Source of the DNA: Amylostereum areolatum
Lineage: Eukaryota; Basidiomycota; Agaricomycetes; Russulales; Stereaceae
Assembly (NCBI GenBank): GCA_012932865.1
Contig: SAXG01000028.1
Span: forward strand, 485,565-549,564
Direction: 5' to 3'
Length of the DNA: 64,000 bases
The position numbers and the translations under genes are program-made. Below the pieces are notes generated by a model. It saw nothing but the letters and a program-made list of their open reading frames with translations, was not told the DNA's origin and did not search any database. This document shows positions 41,938 to 54,071 of the stretch, one piece after another. Every line of letters begins with the position of its first letter. The first letter of the stretch is position 1.

Positions 41938-42755
41938 ATGTTTGCTTTTTTGGGAGAGTGTGTTGTGCCTAACGGTAACCTGATGTAGAAAATATACTGT
42001 GCGGAGGCAGCAAGTGGTGGGAAGAAGTTGGAGGAGACTTCATCGCTCCGTAAAGTTGAACCGGGAAGGCGGGCCGCTGCACATACTTACGAGTTAGGTT
42101 CGTGACTTTTTCCGTCTTTCCCTGGTCTCTAGACTCTCTCCTCTCTGTTGTGGACACACGAGTTCCCCGTGTACGGTGCACCGACACACATATATCTCCC
42201 GCTCAATGTGGTGCTATCATCCGTGCTGTCTTCCGCGCTCACGCACCTACCGCTCTGTGTGCTGAAAACCCCTGCTTTTGCCACCGCTCACTCACGCTCT
42301 CCGGATCCTGCCCCGCCATCACACGCGTCCTCGCCCCTTCCCCGTGTCACACACCTCGCCATTTTGATTGTCGAAGAGGCGGAGGAGGAGGGGAAGGAGG
42401 GGGAGTTTTGGAGGGCTAATGGACGCAGCAGTGCCGCAGGGGGGACACATTACAAGTGTGGGTCGATGTGATTGGGCAGCCGGGTGCTCGTGCGGGGGAG
42501 TGTGCGAGGCTCGAGACGGTCAAGGTGTTAGAATGGGAATTTGTGTGTGTGTCGGGGTATTGGGTGCATCAAGGAAATGTGATTTGAGGGGACTCGTGGG
42601 ATGCGAGTTTGAACTTCGCGGCGCAAGATGGGGCAGGGGTTGCGCTGACGGATATGTAGTGGGGTAATACCTACCTTTCAGTTCAATTTGCCTATCCGAC
42701 CTCGATGATTTCTTGCATGTAGAGAACATGTGTCATGTGCCTGCAAAGTGCATAC
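41938..42755. other. Upstream region of F-box copy 4
   Basis: No gene recognised. It holds the presumed promoter of copy 4 and, at its far end, the CATAC target duplication of a solo LTR. Confidence 0.45.
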
Positions 42756-43212
42756 TGTCAGCAACGACTAGTGCGACAGCACCAAGTTACGACAAAGCTG
42801 ACAGAGGAAGAGGACGACAGAGGGGAGCCGATCAGACACGGCGACAGACGAGGGAAAGCAAGCAAAGTCGGTAGAATTGACTAGCTCGAGATAGGGAATA
42901 TGTACAGCGAGAGGGAGCCTTATATACATAAGAGGAGAGAGACTTAGGTAAGCAACCAATACACGGCGATCAGTAAGCAGACCAAGTATAAGTAAGCAGT
43001 CATATATCAAAGAGCACAGCATGAGTCAGTATTGTACAGCATGAGTCAGGGGAAAGGAGTCAGACCCGGGCCGAGATGAGTCACGTGGGCCCGGGTGGGA
43101 TATAGATGAACTGGGTCCGGGCCAAAGTGGAGCCGGACCGGTGATAAGCCGATAAGTCCTAAAGCGTGTAACCAATGTAAAGTAAAAAGAAAATTATAGA
43201 CCATTCATGACA
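42756..43212 (-). mobile_element. Solo LTR of family B
   Basis: 457 bp, TGTCAGCAACG...TTCATGACA, about 95 percent like the B1 LTR by eye, with target duplication CATAC at 42751-42755 and 43213-43217. It has no internal region, so it is the product of LTR-LTR recombination. Confidence 0.93.
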
Positions 43213-43397
43213 CATACATGCATTAAGATATCTCAGTAGGTACTGCCAGGGTACTGGCAATGCGCCTCCTTTCGGATTGAAAGACTCTATGCTTGACCGT
43301 GCCTACCACCTGTGCATTCCGTTCATTGGGCCACTTGAGAGCGGAAAATTCAGAATGTGTCATCTTCGTTCTTCAGCAGTGCGGTGCAGACTCTGAG

Positions 43398-44570
43398 TCA
43401 GCTAGAGAAGGAGTAAGTGCAGCGGGTTGGGACATATGCAAGAAATGCACTTGAATAATCATTGTCCGAACCTGTCTCCGAACCTGCCTCTAAACCTGTC
43501 CCCGCATCTGTCTTCGCATCTGTCTCCGAATCTGTCTCCGAATCTATTTCATTAGTGCGAGCAACCACATCCAATAATGCCTGTCCATCCCAATCCTCGA
43601 CCGTGAACCCACATCCAATGAGCAGATTCATGTCCACCCGGCCCTTGCTTACCCATTTTCTGAGGTCTCGCACCACCGTGTTCATCTCAAACTTTACGTT
43701 GACGAGATTGTTGTTGCACCTCGCTCGCAACTTGCCGATTGCGTTGACCAATGCCTGCAGCCCATTTATGTGCTCCAAGACCTCATATCCTGAGTAGTAA
43801 AGCAGCTGCGAGATACGAAGGTGCATGATAGGGGGCAGGAGGTATGAGACAAGGATATGTGTGATACTCTTGTAGCTTCCAGACAGGGTGAGAGAGACCA
43901 TGTTGGGAGTAGAAGAGGCAAGGGAGGCCAACTCGTCAAATGTGCCATCATCGAGAGCTACAATTGAGAGATGCGTGATGGTGGGGTGCAGGACGGAAGA
44001 GATGAACTCATTCAACGAGAAGTGAACGTGGGTGGGAGAGGCAATGGCTGTAAATGGGACGGCCATCTGATTGATGTAAAGATACCAGAGCCAGGGTAGG
44101 GTGGTGGGAAGCCGCATGCCACTATAATCAGGGGGGTACCCGTATGTGGGGTAAATGCGCAACTCGAGTTCTTCGAGTTTCACTAGGGACTGCATGAAGA
44201 TGTCCAGATCTGACCGGTCGTGAAGAAGATCTTCCACACCGTAGTCCATGACAAACTTGTGCAATGTTGGGCCGAGCATGTGCGCTATTGCACGCAGAAT
44301 GGCATGGCAGGAAAGTGGTGTGGGAGAATGGGGGACGTTGCCAAGGAATCGCGTATAGAAAGAGAATGTGTGCACGCCAGGAGGGAGGGTGGTAAAGATG
44401 GCTAGAAGGTTGGGCACATCGCACATGGAAAAGGTTGTTGGAGGATCGAGGATCAGATGGTGGATGAGGGAAAGGTTACGGGGCTCGAGGGCCGCGGCGA
44501 TCAATGGGATGGTTTTGTAGTTGAGGAGAAGACATTTGTACAGAAGTGGTGTGGAAATAGTGTTGAAGGT
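43398..44570 (-). pseudogene. F-box/LRR-like gene 5, 3' part (main coding body)
   Basis: About 390 codons open from the insertion point (FNTISTPLLYKCLLL) to a stop at 43398. It is leucine-rich throughout (VKLEELELRIY, ITHLSIVALDD, MVSLTLSGS, IMHLRISQL) and ends in an acidic, Thr/Glu-rich tail (SETDSETDAKTD). It is a diverged member of the fungal F-box/LRR class. The F-box itself is on the far side of element B2 at 53804-54070. Removing B2 and one copy of its duplication joins the two parts in frame (CHTFNTIST), so the gene was coding at this point when B2 landed. Confidence 0.85.
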
Positions 44571-45453
44571 TGTCAGCAACGACTAGTGCGACAGCACCAA
44601 GTTACGACACAGCTGACTAGAAGATGAGGACGACAGAGGGGAGCCGATCAGACACGGCGACAGATGAGGGAAAGCAAGCAAAGTCGGTAGAATTGACTAG
44701 CTCGAGATAAGGAATATGTACAGCGAGAGCGAGCCTTATATACACGAGAGGAGAGAGACTTAGGTAAGCAACTGTCACGGATCGCTCCATTTCTCTCTTC
44801 GTTTGCAGACCTCGTACACGCGACGTGTCACGGCACATGACTTTCCCTTGCATCACATGCTTCAACGACGTCATTGCCCGGACTTCCGAGCGGGGTTCCG
44901 CATCCTTATCTATGACATCACTGCTCCGGACCTTCGTCCTCCGCCCCATGACTCCTTTCCTATTGTTCCCCCCGCTCGCACCACTATCGCATCGCATCGC
45001 ACCATCGTTCCCACTTGTATATAAGGACAGTGTTTCTCTTCCCTTTTCCCTAGACTGTCCATCTCGTCATACGGTACTGTAGCGCACGTTGCACTACCCT
45101 AGACCCCGGCACTCTCGAATCTATTTTCTTCTCGCTCCTCTCATCGTCGCGACTTAGGCGGTTCATTGGTCTCATAAACTGCGTTTCTGACAGCAACCAA
45201 TACACGGCAATCAGTAAGCAGACCTAGTATAAGTAAGCAGTTGTATGTAAAAGAGCACAACATGAGTCAGTATTGTACAGCATGAGTCAAGAGAGAGGAG
45301 TCAGACCCGGGCCGAGATGAGTCACGTGGGTCCAGGTGGGATATAGATGAACTGGGTCCGGGCCAAAGTGGAGCCGGACCGGTGATAAGCCGATAAGTCC
45401 TAAAGCGTGTAACCAATGTAAAGTAAAAAGAAAATTATAGACTGTTCATGACA
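44571..45453 (-). repeat. 3' LTR of element B2, interrupted by a solo A LTR
   Basis: The LTR sequence runs 44571-44772 and 45198-45453. Between the halves lies a solo A LTR with its target duplication. Without it the LTR is 458 bp. Confidence 0.93.
44773..45192 (+). mobile_element. Solo LTR of family A nested in the B2 LTR
   Basis: 420 bp, TGTCACGGATCGC...GTTTCTGACA, in the orientation opposite to element A, with target duplication GCAAC (44768-44772 and 45193-45197). It differs from element A's LTRs at a number of positions, so it is an older insertion than A but younger than B2. Confidence 0.94.
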
Positions 45454-48400
45454 TCACCCCTTCCTTAGATTCGACGTCCTCGTCGTAATCAGATCTGGCT
45501 TCTTCCTCTGACAGGAGTTCCCAACGATTAAGGCGTGTAGGTTTCGGGGCACCCGGATGTTCACGGTGGAAGTCGTCAATGCATTTCTTGGCATTCTGGA
45601 GATTGGTGAGAGGCTCCCAAGTATTGTCATTGTCTGGGTAGCCTTTCCATTTGACGAGGTACTTAAAGCCGCGACCAACCTTCTTGGAGTCTATAATCGT
45701 TTCGACCTCATAGACTTCCTCTCCTTGGACTAACTCTGGGGGTGGAGGTGTAGGTGCTTTCTGATTGTCAAAGGCAGGACCGTTGTGTGGGGATAGGAGG
45801 GACTCGTTGAAGACCAGATGTTTTCGTGACCAGGATGCAGGGAGGCGAAGCTTGTAAGCCGATGCTCCGACTTTTTCCAGGATTTCAAAAGGACCGAAGC
45901 GCTTGTCATCTAGCTTTTGCATAGGACGTGCCGTTTTGATTACAGTTTGGCCATCTCTTGTCTTGGCTTCCAGCCAGACGAAGTCGCCAATTTTGTAATC
46001 TATTGGTTCGTCCTTCTTGCGATCATAAAAGCACTTTTGGTCGTCCTGTGCTGCCTTTAGCGCAGAGCGGGCTTCCTCATAGATATCTCGCAGGCATTGT
46101 GCAAACTCGTTTGCCGATGGGTTGTCTGTCTCGCGTCGAGGGTTTGTCCCCAGGTAGAGTTCTCGGCCATAGTTGGAAAAGTTGGGAGACATTCCAATCC
46201 AACTGTGGACCATGTTGTTGAGCGTGGTCATGGCAAGTCGGAGGTAACGTGTCCAATTGTCCTGTCATTGATTGACGAAGATGCAAAGGTAGTTTTCCAT
46301 GGTCATGTTGGAGCGTTCGGTCTGTCCGTCCGTCTGAGGGTGGTACGCCGTGGACAGATTCCCTTCAATGCCTAATAGTTGGAACAATGCCGTGGTGAAC
46401 TTGGAGACAAACACACTGCCGCGGTCGCTGACGATCTTTCTAGGAATTCCATGATGGGGGACTACTTCGCGTAGGTACTTGAAGGCGAGTTCGTCCTCCG
46501 TTAGGTCTTTGGTCGTGGCCCAGAATACAACCTGCTTGGTACCCATGCAGTTCACATTTCAGATGACGTCTTTTCTATCCGAGACTGGGAGCGGCATGAC
46601 AAAGTCAATGGATACACGCTCCCAAGGTGCTTGTGGCGGGTCATGTGGGTGGAGTGGAGCGGCAATATGATCGTGTCTGACCTTGGTACGTTGGCAGGTC
46701 TCACATCTTTCGACATATTTCCGGACATCGTCTCTAATGGCAGGCCACCAGTAGTTGCGTGTGATGAGCTCGTGGGTCTTGTATCGTCCTGGATGACCGA
46801 CAAGCGGGCCATAGTGATGAGCTTGGATGATGTCTGCACGGAGTCCTTTGTCTCTTGGGACATAGAGTCTGTGTTGCCAGGTGACCGTTCCGTCTGCATG
46901 TTCCAGCCATCCCTTCACTTTGAGTGCTAAGGCGCGTTCTACTGCATGGTCTCGGAGTAAGGTAGCCTCCTGAATCCGCTCAATGAAGACATTGTCAGGT
47001 CCATTGGTTACGATTCCTGCACGGTTGAGGGCGCGAAAGAGTTCTGGTTTCAGGAGGACAATGTTTTCATTGTCTTTCTCCCCCTTCTCAAGGCCCGCTA
47101 GTCGGGAAATAGCATCGGGTTTACCCATTGTCTTGCCAGGCTTGTGGAGTAGTGTACAATGATATTCTTGTAGCTCCGTTAGCCACCATGCTTGTCTCCA
47201 ATTTAGCTTCTGCGCCTTGCGGAAGTACATGAGATTGCAATGATCCGACCAGATTTCAAACTCCTGTCGTGCTCCCATGAGGTATTGTCTCCATTCCTCT
47301 AGTGCCGTCATGATAGCCAGTAATTCCTTGTCATAAATCTCATAGTTCCTCTCAGCTTCGCTGAGGGACTTTGAGAGGAAGGCGACCGGGTGCCATTTGC
47401 CATTGTCCTGTTGTTGCGAAAGTACCGCGCCCGTGGCATAGTCAGAGGAGTCCGCTTCGACACGGAACTGTCCCTCATCTGTAGGGATTGCTAGAACCGG
47501 CTGCGATGTTGAGTTCCTCGAACGCCTCCTGCTGCGGGGTGTCCCAGACCCACCCCGTCTTCCCTGTGAGCTTAGTCATTGGGTGAGCGATGCCACTGAA
47601 GTCCTTGATAAAGCGACGGTAGAAGTTGCAAAAGCCCAAAAACGATTGAAGTTGTTTCTTCGTTTTGGGGGCTGGCCAATTGGTGATTGCTGCAACCTTT
47701 GCTGGATCCATGCGAACCCTTCCTCCGCTGACAATCATGCCTAGGTATTCAATTTCTGCCTTCTCAAACTCGCACTTTTCTGGCTTCAGATAGAGTTTGT
47801 TTTCTTGCAGGATCCGGAGGACCTCCTTGACTATCCGATGATGTTCTTCTAGCGTATGCGTGAAGATGAGGATGTCGTCCAAATAGATGACCACGACTCC
47901 TTGGTGGATCAAGTCTTTGAACAGGTCATTCATCATGGCTTGGAACGTAGATGGGGAGTTGGTGAGTCCGAAGAACATGACCGTAGGCTCGTAAAGGCCT
48001 TTGTTCATGCGGAACACCGCTTTCCATTCGTCTCCTTTAATCCGAACATTGTTGTACCCCCATCGGACATCGAGCTTGGTAAAGTGCCGTGCTCCCTTAA
48101 GCTTATCAACCAACTCTTGGATGAGTGGGAGCGGGTAACGGTTCTTTATTGTCATTTCATTGAGCTTTCGATAGTCTTGCACAGGGCGTAACGAGCCGTC
48201 TTTTTTCTTGATGAAGAAGAATGGGGAGGCCATGGGTGATTTGGACGGTTGGATCCGGCCAGATCTCAGGTTCTCTTCCAAAAAGGCGCCCAGTTGCTTC
48301 TGCTCGTCCAATGTGAGGGGGTAAACTTTGCAATCGACCGGTTTGAAGTTAGGAGTGAGCTCAATGGCGTGGTCCCATGGGCGTCACTCAGGGAGCTTAT

Positions 48401-49607
48401 CGAAGTCGTCTTTGTCAAAGATGTCCTTGAATTCGTGGTACGCCGTTGGGACTCGCTCAGAGAAGGTCTGTTCCTTTTTCTTAGCGTGCTCTTCAATTGC
48501 AATGTCCGATGCATGGGTCCGGATGTGGTATGTCGCTTTGTAACCATCCCAGTCGAAAGCAAACAGCTGCTCGTCTTTTTCCATGTGGACTGGCTCTTCC
48601 TCCTCTTCTTCGTCATCATCAATATTGAGAAGGGGAGGGGGGCGAGAGCAGCTTGTAGGGCATCGGTCAAATTCGATTAATCCTGATTTCCAGTCGATAC
48701 GAGGGTTATGTCGTTTTAGCCATTCGTGTCCGATGAATAGGTCTGTATCTCCCAGGTTTGAGACTGCAAGATCGATGTTTTCCTCATGGTCCTGGATAAT
48801 CAGGCGGAGCATAACATATTCCGTGATGGGTCCTCCTGCATTGAGAGTACCGTCTGCATTCCGTACCAGTATTGGACGTGCTGTGCGTCGCGTAGGGATA
48901 TGATTGTCCTGTACGAATTTTGCGTTGATACATGAACCAGTGCAACCACTGTCTAGGAGTGCGAGAGCTTTGACCATGCACTTGGAATCTACCATAAGTT
49001 GTGTGGGGATGACCGTTTGTTCCTTAGCACTTGAGGAGCATATAAACTGCATGGGAGTGGCGAGCTCTAGTAGAGCTTGGCATGCTAATTCATCTTCCAT
49101 GCCAGTTATCTCCTTGATGGCTTCATAAGTAGCCTCGTCCCGGCGTCAATGGTGTGTCCAGATGCGAAGGATTGCAATCGCACTTTCAGGTTTGTCTTCC
49201 CTTAAGCGATGAAGCGTCCATTGAGCCGTTCCAGGTGCCATATGACATGATTTGGGCGCCGTGCCCCTTCCATCGCACGGTGTTGTCCCTGACTTCACAG
49301 GGTCCATGACCAAAACCGAGTCCGTATCCAAAGCCATATCAAAAACTGAAGCTGAAACCGATGCCGTATCCAAAGCCGAAGGCTCACAAATCGAAGCCTG
49401 AGTATCTAAAATAACAACGGGACACGTGCCCGTACCGATAGAGTCCGTAAGAGAAGTCATAATGGGGATATCCCCCGTAGTAGTACAGTCCGAATCAACG
49501 ATGTGCATATGTAAATGAGAACCAGGCCACCGAGGCGCCACAAAACCAGACGGGTGAGAAACAGAAACTTGGGCTTCAGATGCCGTGTACATCGTCAGCC
49601 CCCTCAA
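45446..49607 (-). pseudogene. pol: Pol of element B2, broken
   Basis: Collinear with B1 Pol but cut into pieces. The stops seen by comparison with B1 are CGA to TGA near 46266 (after FVNQ), TGC to TGA near 46557, CGA to TGA near 48386 and CGA to TGA near 49146. An 11-bp deletion near 47511 shifts the frame in the RNase H region. The RT (YLDDIL) and chromodomain (YPDNDNTWEPL) remain readable. It cannot make a full Pol. Confidence 0.9.
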
Positions 49608-50704
49608 AAACCCTCCTTCTTCTCTTCCACCTTCGGCTGAGCTTGGAGCGCGTCCATCACGCCTTTCCGATCTTCGGCCGACAGGCTCCTAGCCCAAGCA
49701 GTGGGCGTCTCGAACGTCTGTGCTCGAGCCTCCCGCTTTGGTGGTTCCGTGTACCGGTCCCTCCCCCACATGTCTCGGATGTTCTTCACATCCACCCTGC
49801 AGTCCCGCACTTGGTGGCCATTTTGTCCGCAGCGGAAGCATCGCCCCTTGATGTCGACACGGTTGACGTCCATCGGCTGACCTTTGCCACCGTGCACCGT
49901 GCCGGTTCCATCGCGGCGCCATGGGACCTGCCCCCCTTGTTGCCCATTGGACGATCCTTGTCCTTTGGGTTTTTGGTTCTGCACGGGTCCACTGCGCTGG
50001 GTCTTAAGGTCCTCCCGCTCCTGTCGCAGACCGTCGATCAGGATGATGCGCTCTTTGAGGTCCTCATATTTCTGAGGGACGTGACCGCTGTTGTAGATGG
50101 AGTCGATGGTCCGATAGTAGACGTTGTGCTTGAGCAGCTGCATGAGGTGGATAGGGTCCTGCGCCGTGGAGTATCCTGCCTTCCTTGCGAGTTGCTCGAA
50201 CTTGGCGAAGTATTCATGGGCAGTGGTACCCTTCGTCTGTTTGAACCCGTCCAGTTCGACTGCGGCACGGTGCTGCTCATTGACGTCGGTGAAGGCCCCT
50301 TTGAGTGCTTTGTGGAAGTCCACCCAGGCGACCATGGCTCCATTGGCCAGGTGTGCATCCTCATACTCGGCCTTCCAGGTGTGTGCTGCCTCCCCCGTCA
50401 TATAGGTGAGGATGAAGAGGACTTTGTCCTTGTCCGTCACGAGGTCATCCTCAGCGGCTCGCATGTATTCCTCACATGACCGCATTTAGTCATTGAAGTC
50501 CTCTCGTTTCCCAGAGAAGCCTTCAGGAGTTTTCGTGTGGACCTTCTTTTGAGGGGGTCTGGCGGCGGCAGCGGCAGCGGCTGGGGCACTAACAGTGACC
50601 GCAGGGGGGTTGACGGTGATGGGGGGGGGCCGTGACATTGACAGTGGGGGGTGGCAGATTGAGGGCGGCAACAAGCACGGCAGGGATGGCGACCCATTGG
50701 CCAT
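49604..50704 (-). pseudogene. gag: Gag of element B2, broken
   Basis: Highly similar to B1 Gag, with the CCHC knuckle CFRCGQNGHQVRDC, but the TGG codon of the NDWMRSC segment is TAA near 50486. The upstream part (50486-50704) continues in the same frame. Confidence 0.88.
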
Positions 50705-50985
50705 TTACTTCCATGAGCCACGCATCGTCGGTGCCGTTATTCATGTGTTGGATGGGAGAGCCAGTTTGGCCGATGATGATGTTCCATGTTCCACCAATTT
50801 CGGTGCAGTTGGCAAGTTCGGCAGGGAGAGGGGGTTGGGGGTCGGTGCGGATCCACTGGGCAGCCATGATTGGTTCGTCGAGGTCGGAGAAGTCTTCGTT
50901 GGTGACAGGTGGTAGGGCAGAGGCGGCAATGAGGTTGAAGTTGGCTTCAGTGAGGTCGTCTTGGCTTTCGTTGGCAAAGTACCAA

Positions 50986-52246
50986 TGGGGTCTGGCAGCG
51001 CGCATCATATTTCAAACTCCGCTGTTCAGTTCCCACATGCACAAACCTCGTTTTTCTTTCGTCCAATACGCCATCTCGCTAACCACACCAATCGGTGACT
51101 TGATTTAGCGGAGCAATATGTGTATAGTATGTACATGAATAATTTTCCATTGCGTATGGCACAAATCTCGACACGGAGCCACCTGGGTAGGCAAAATCAG
51201 TGCACAGATTTTGTTAGATTTATGCCCTCTGAAAGATCAAGGACCGTTATAAAAATTCTGTTCCCAAGAATTGTTTCTAACCTACTAGAAATGCTTATCT
51301 AAATGTTTAAAGTGAAGAATCATGGTCTGTGGAAGCTATAGCAAGAGGGCGAGAGCGACGAGCACAAAACAGCTTATGTAATACACTCGAGGAGAACGCG
51401 AAGTCGTTCGTGTGCCATCGCAAAATGCTCTTTAGATCTTCAAACGAAAGCCAAACATGACGGTGGAGAAAAGGAAGGGTCGGATGATGCAGGATGAACG
51501 AAACGGGCACGTACATGAAGGATCTTTCAGAGGTCGACCTCAAGTTCACGCGGGGAGAAGCAAGGCAAATCAATGAAAGCGGGATTGGGAAAAAGAGGCG
51601 GCACGAGTTGGTGAGCCTGGGGGAGGAGGAGGGGCGGACGAAATGAATATGGATGGAAGAGAAGAAAGAAAAGAAGGAGACAAAGGAGGCAGCAAAATTG
51701 GTGCACCTCGAGGCTCTTATTGTCTGACTCGACCCCGCAAAGATTCAAATGCGCCCGGAACTGCCATTAATCTTGAATGGCAGCTCGATTGGCATCGGAA
51801 ACACAACCCTGGTCGCGACATCCCGATGAAGAAGGACACTGAACTGAAGAACCAAAAACTATCAGCTCTAGTTGCCGCAGTGGACAGGCTCAAGATATGC
51901 GTGGCAGCAGGGGAATTGTTACCTCAGGGATACGGCTTGGAGACGGTGCCGGTGTCTCAAGTTGGATCTTTGCCGATGCTGGACCCGGGAACACACTCAG
52001 AGGGGGAGAGATAAGCCTTCTTTAAGTGGATGAGCTTGCACTGTTTTTAGACGAGGAGGAAGATAATATATTGTTAAACTCTAGATATATTATCAATACA
52101 GGGCGAGAGGTGGACCAGAATGCGGGAGGGACGAGGGGAATCAACGAAGAACTCGTGGTGGACGAGTGCGGACGCGCGGACGACGTGAACGCGCTGATTA
52201 AGGTCACGTGGCCTGAACAGAAATCTCGCGGGGGCTGCCAGACCCC
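50986..52246. mobile_element. hAT-like non-autonomous DNA element inside B2
   Basis: 1.26 kb with terminal inverted repeats TGGGGTCTGGCAGC and GCTGCCAGACCCC(A) and an 8-bp duplication AGTACCAA on both sides (50978-50985 and 52247-52254); B1 has this sequence once, uninterrupted. The 8-bp duplication fits the hAT superfamily. Two short plus-strand frames (51643-52014 and 52026 onward) are rich in charged residues and match no transposase I recognise. Confidence 0.85.
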
Positions 52247-52452
52247 AGTACCAACTGATGCCACTTGTTTGGGTTGCTACAAAGGTGACTTCGACAGTGG
52301 TGTCTCCGAGTTAGACAAAGATGGACAAAGAAGTCGTTTCCTTGTTCAGTGAAGCCTAGGAGGAGGGGATATATGTAGCAGTTTTCGTCCTCGATGTTGG
52401 TGTCGGAGTCAGAACTGGAGTCGGAGCCGTTGAGTCCAAACGAGGGAATTGT

Positions 52453-52830
52453 TTATAAGTGGGTGAGGTCGATGACCTCTGGCTCTGGTGTGGGGCTGGG
52501 GGTGTTGCCTGGTGTAAGGAGGCGGTGGGTGTGTCGAGTGTCCACTGGTATTTTCTCGTTGGGCGCGTAGAAGGACTTTGGGGGTTGCTCGAGTTTGTAG
52601 TGGTAGGTGACGTATGGGCAGAAGTGGACGTAGCGGTTTCCGGTTCCTTGTTCGCTTATTTTGAGGCAATAGAAGTGGACGTCTATGACGGAGTCTTCAA
52701 GTTCTTCTACGCTGAGGGCGACCTTCCAATTGTGCCAGGCCCAAGGGTCTTTAGACTCATTGATGAGGGAGATGATAGTATTGTCGCTGATGGGGATGAA
52801 TTCTTGTACTTGCGAGCACCAATCTTCCAT
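52453..52830 (-). pseudogene. ORF1 of element B2
   Basis: Counterpart of B1 ORF1 from MEDWCSQVQEFIPIS to PEVIDLTHL-stop, with scattered substitutions and the same terminal TAA. The frame itself is open. The following ORF2 frame is interrupted by the hAT-like element and by small changes near 52320. Confidence 0.7.
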
Positions 52831-53333
52831 GCACGAGCCCCCAGCCGAAATGGTTACTCTGTGCGGCAAGGGAAGATTTTGTCGAGGGAAGGTGGTTCTG
52901 TTATGAGATCGCAAGACGGTCTGCCTCAGTCTTCTCGACCTGTTGGCTGTCTCTTCGTCTAGGGGACACGAGCCCAAAGACTTCCTAAACCACTTTCCTT
53001 TCGCCGCTTTTACTTGTTTCCTACACCAAAGGTACACCTTCTACTGTCACCTCTGAGCTTTAAACTCCTGGTGTTGGAGAGTCCGTACCGTGATCCTTAT
53101 GCCACCTCCACTCGAAAATGCGGAAGTTGAGTAGGTGTAACGTTTCGGGGGAAACGTCAAGCCGGCACCGGTATACATGCGCACGACCACAATGTCAGGG
53201 TAACGAGTCGCGTACTCTGGGGGCAATGGTCTAGGGCGGCACGGGGGAAGAACAAGGTCAGTACCAGATGGGTACTACTACTACTACGCTACATTACGTA
53301 GGGACGGTCGTAGGGTAGTGCAAGAGTAAACAG

Positions 53334-53343
53334 ATCTCGAGCT
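53334..53343 (-). promoter_or_regulatory. Primer-binding site of element B2
   Basis: AGCTCGAGAT on the coding strand, 2 nt after the 5' LTR, and its complement at 53474-53483 are both unchanged despite decay elsewhere. Confidence 0.7.
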
Positions 53344-53345
53344 TA

Positions 53346-53803
53346 TGTCAGCAACGACTAGTGCGACAGCACCAAGTTATGACACAGCTGACTAGAAGAT
53401 GAGGACGACAGAGGGGAGCCGATCAGACACGGCGACAGACGAGGGAAAGCAAGCAAAGTCGGTAGAATTGACTAGCTCGAGATAAGGAATATGTACAGCG
53501 AGAGCGAGCCTTATATACACGAGAGGAGAGAGACTTAGGTAAGCAACCAATACACGGCAATCAGTAAGCAGACCTAGTATAAGTAAGCAGTCGTATGTAA
53601 AAGAGCACAGCATGAGTCAGTATTGTACAGCATGAGTCAAGAGAGAGGAGTCAGACCCGGGCTGAGATGAGTCACGTGGGTCCAGGCGGGATATAGATGA
53701 ACCGGGTCTGGGCCGAAGTGGAGCCGGACCGGTGATAAGCCGATAAGTCCTAAAGTGTGTAACCAATGTAAAGTAAAAAGAAAATTATAGACTGTTCATG
53801 ACA
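53346..53803 (-). repeat. 5' LTR of element B2
   Basis: 458 bp, with the TATATAAGG promoter core on the coding strand and target duplication AAGGT outside. Confidence 0.94.
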
Positions 53804-54070
53804 AAGGTGTGACAAACGAGGGGAAGTGCATGGCACGTTGGCAAAGAACGAGAAAAGTTTTGGATAAGAGTTGGAATGGATGTGGTGGGACATTCTGGAG
53901 GAAATCAGTCATTATCGGGGACAATGTCGAGGAGGTTGGGGACATGAGTGGCATGCTTGAAGATCTTGAGATGGAGCTCGATTGGTAGCTGACGACGATG
54001 TCACAATGAGTTGCCAGATTGTTACAAGTTGCAGCTCAACGTGCGAGGAGAGATGACTTACGGACAACAT
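53804..54070 (-). pseudogene. F-box/LRR-like gene 5, 5' part with the F-box
   Basis: Exon 1 is ATGTTGTCC (54062-54070), followed by GTAAGT and a 73-nt intron (53989-54061, acceptor TCAG). Exon 2 opens LPIELHLKIFKHAT, an F-box-like helix, and runs to CHT at the B2 insertion. A TGA lies in frame at 53905-53907; it is either a premature stop or falls in a short unrecognised intron. The start codon lies inside the ACATG duplication of solo LTR C. Confidence 0.75.
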
Positions 54071-54071
54071 G

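Larger units (their letters stand above)
44571..53803 (-). mobile_element. Element B2, a decayed full-length family B retrotransposon
   Basis: The LTRs at 44571-45453 (interrupted) and 53346-53803 are flanked by the target duplication AAGGT (44566-44570 and 53804-53808). The interior is collinear with B1 but carries several nonsense changes, an 11-bp deletion and a 1.26-kb DNA transposon. It inserted into the coding sequence of F-box gene 5. Confidence 0.95.
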
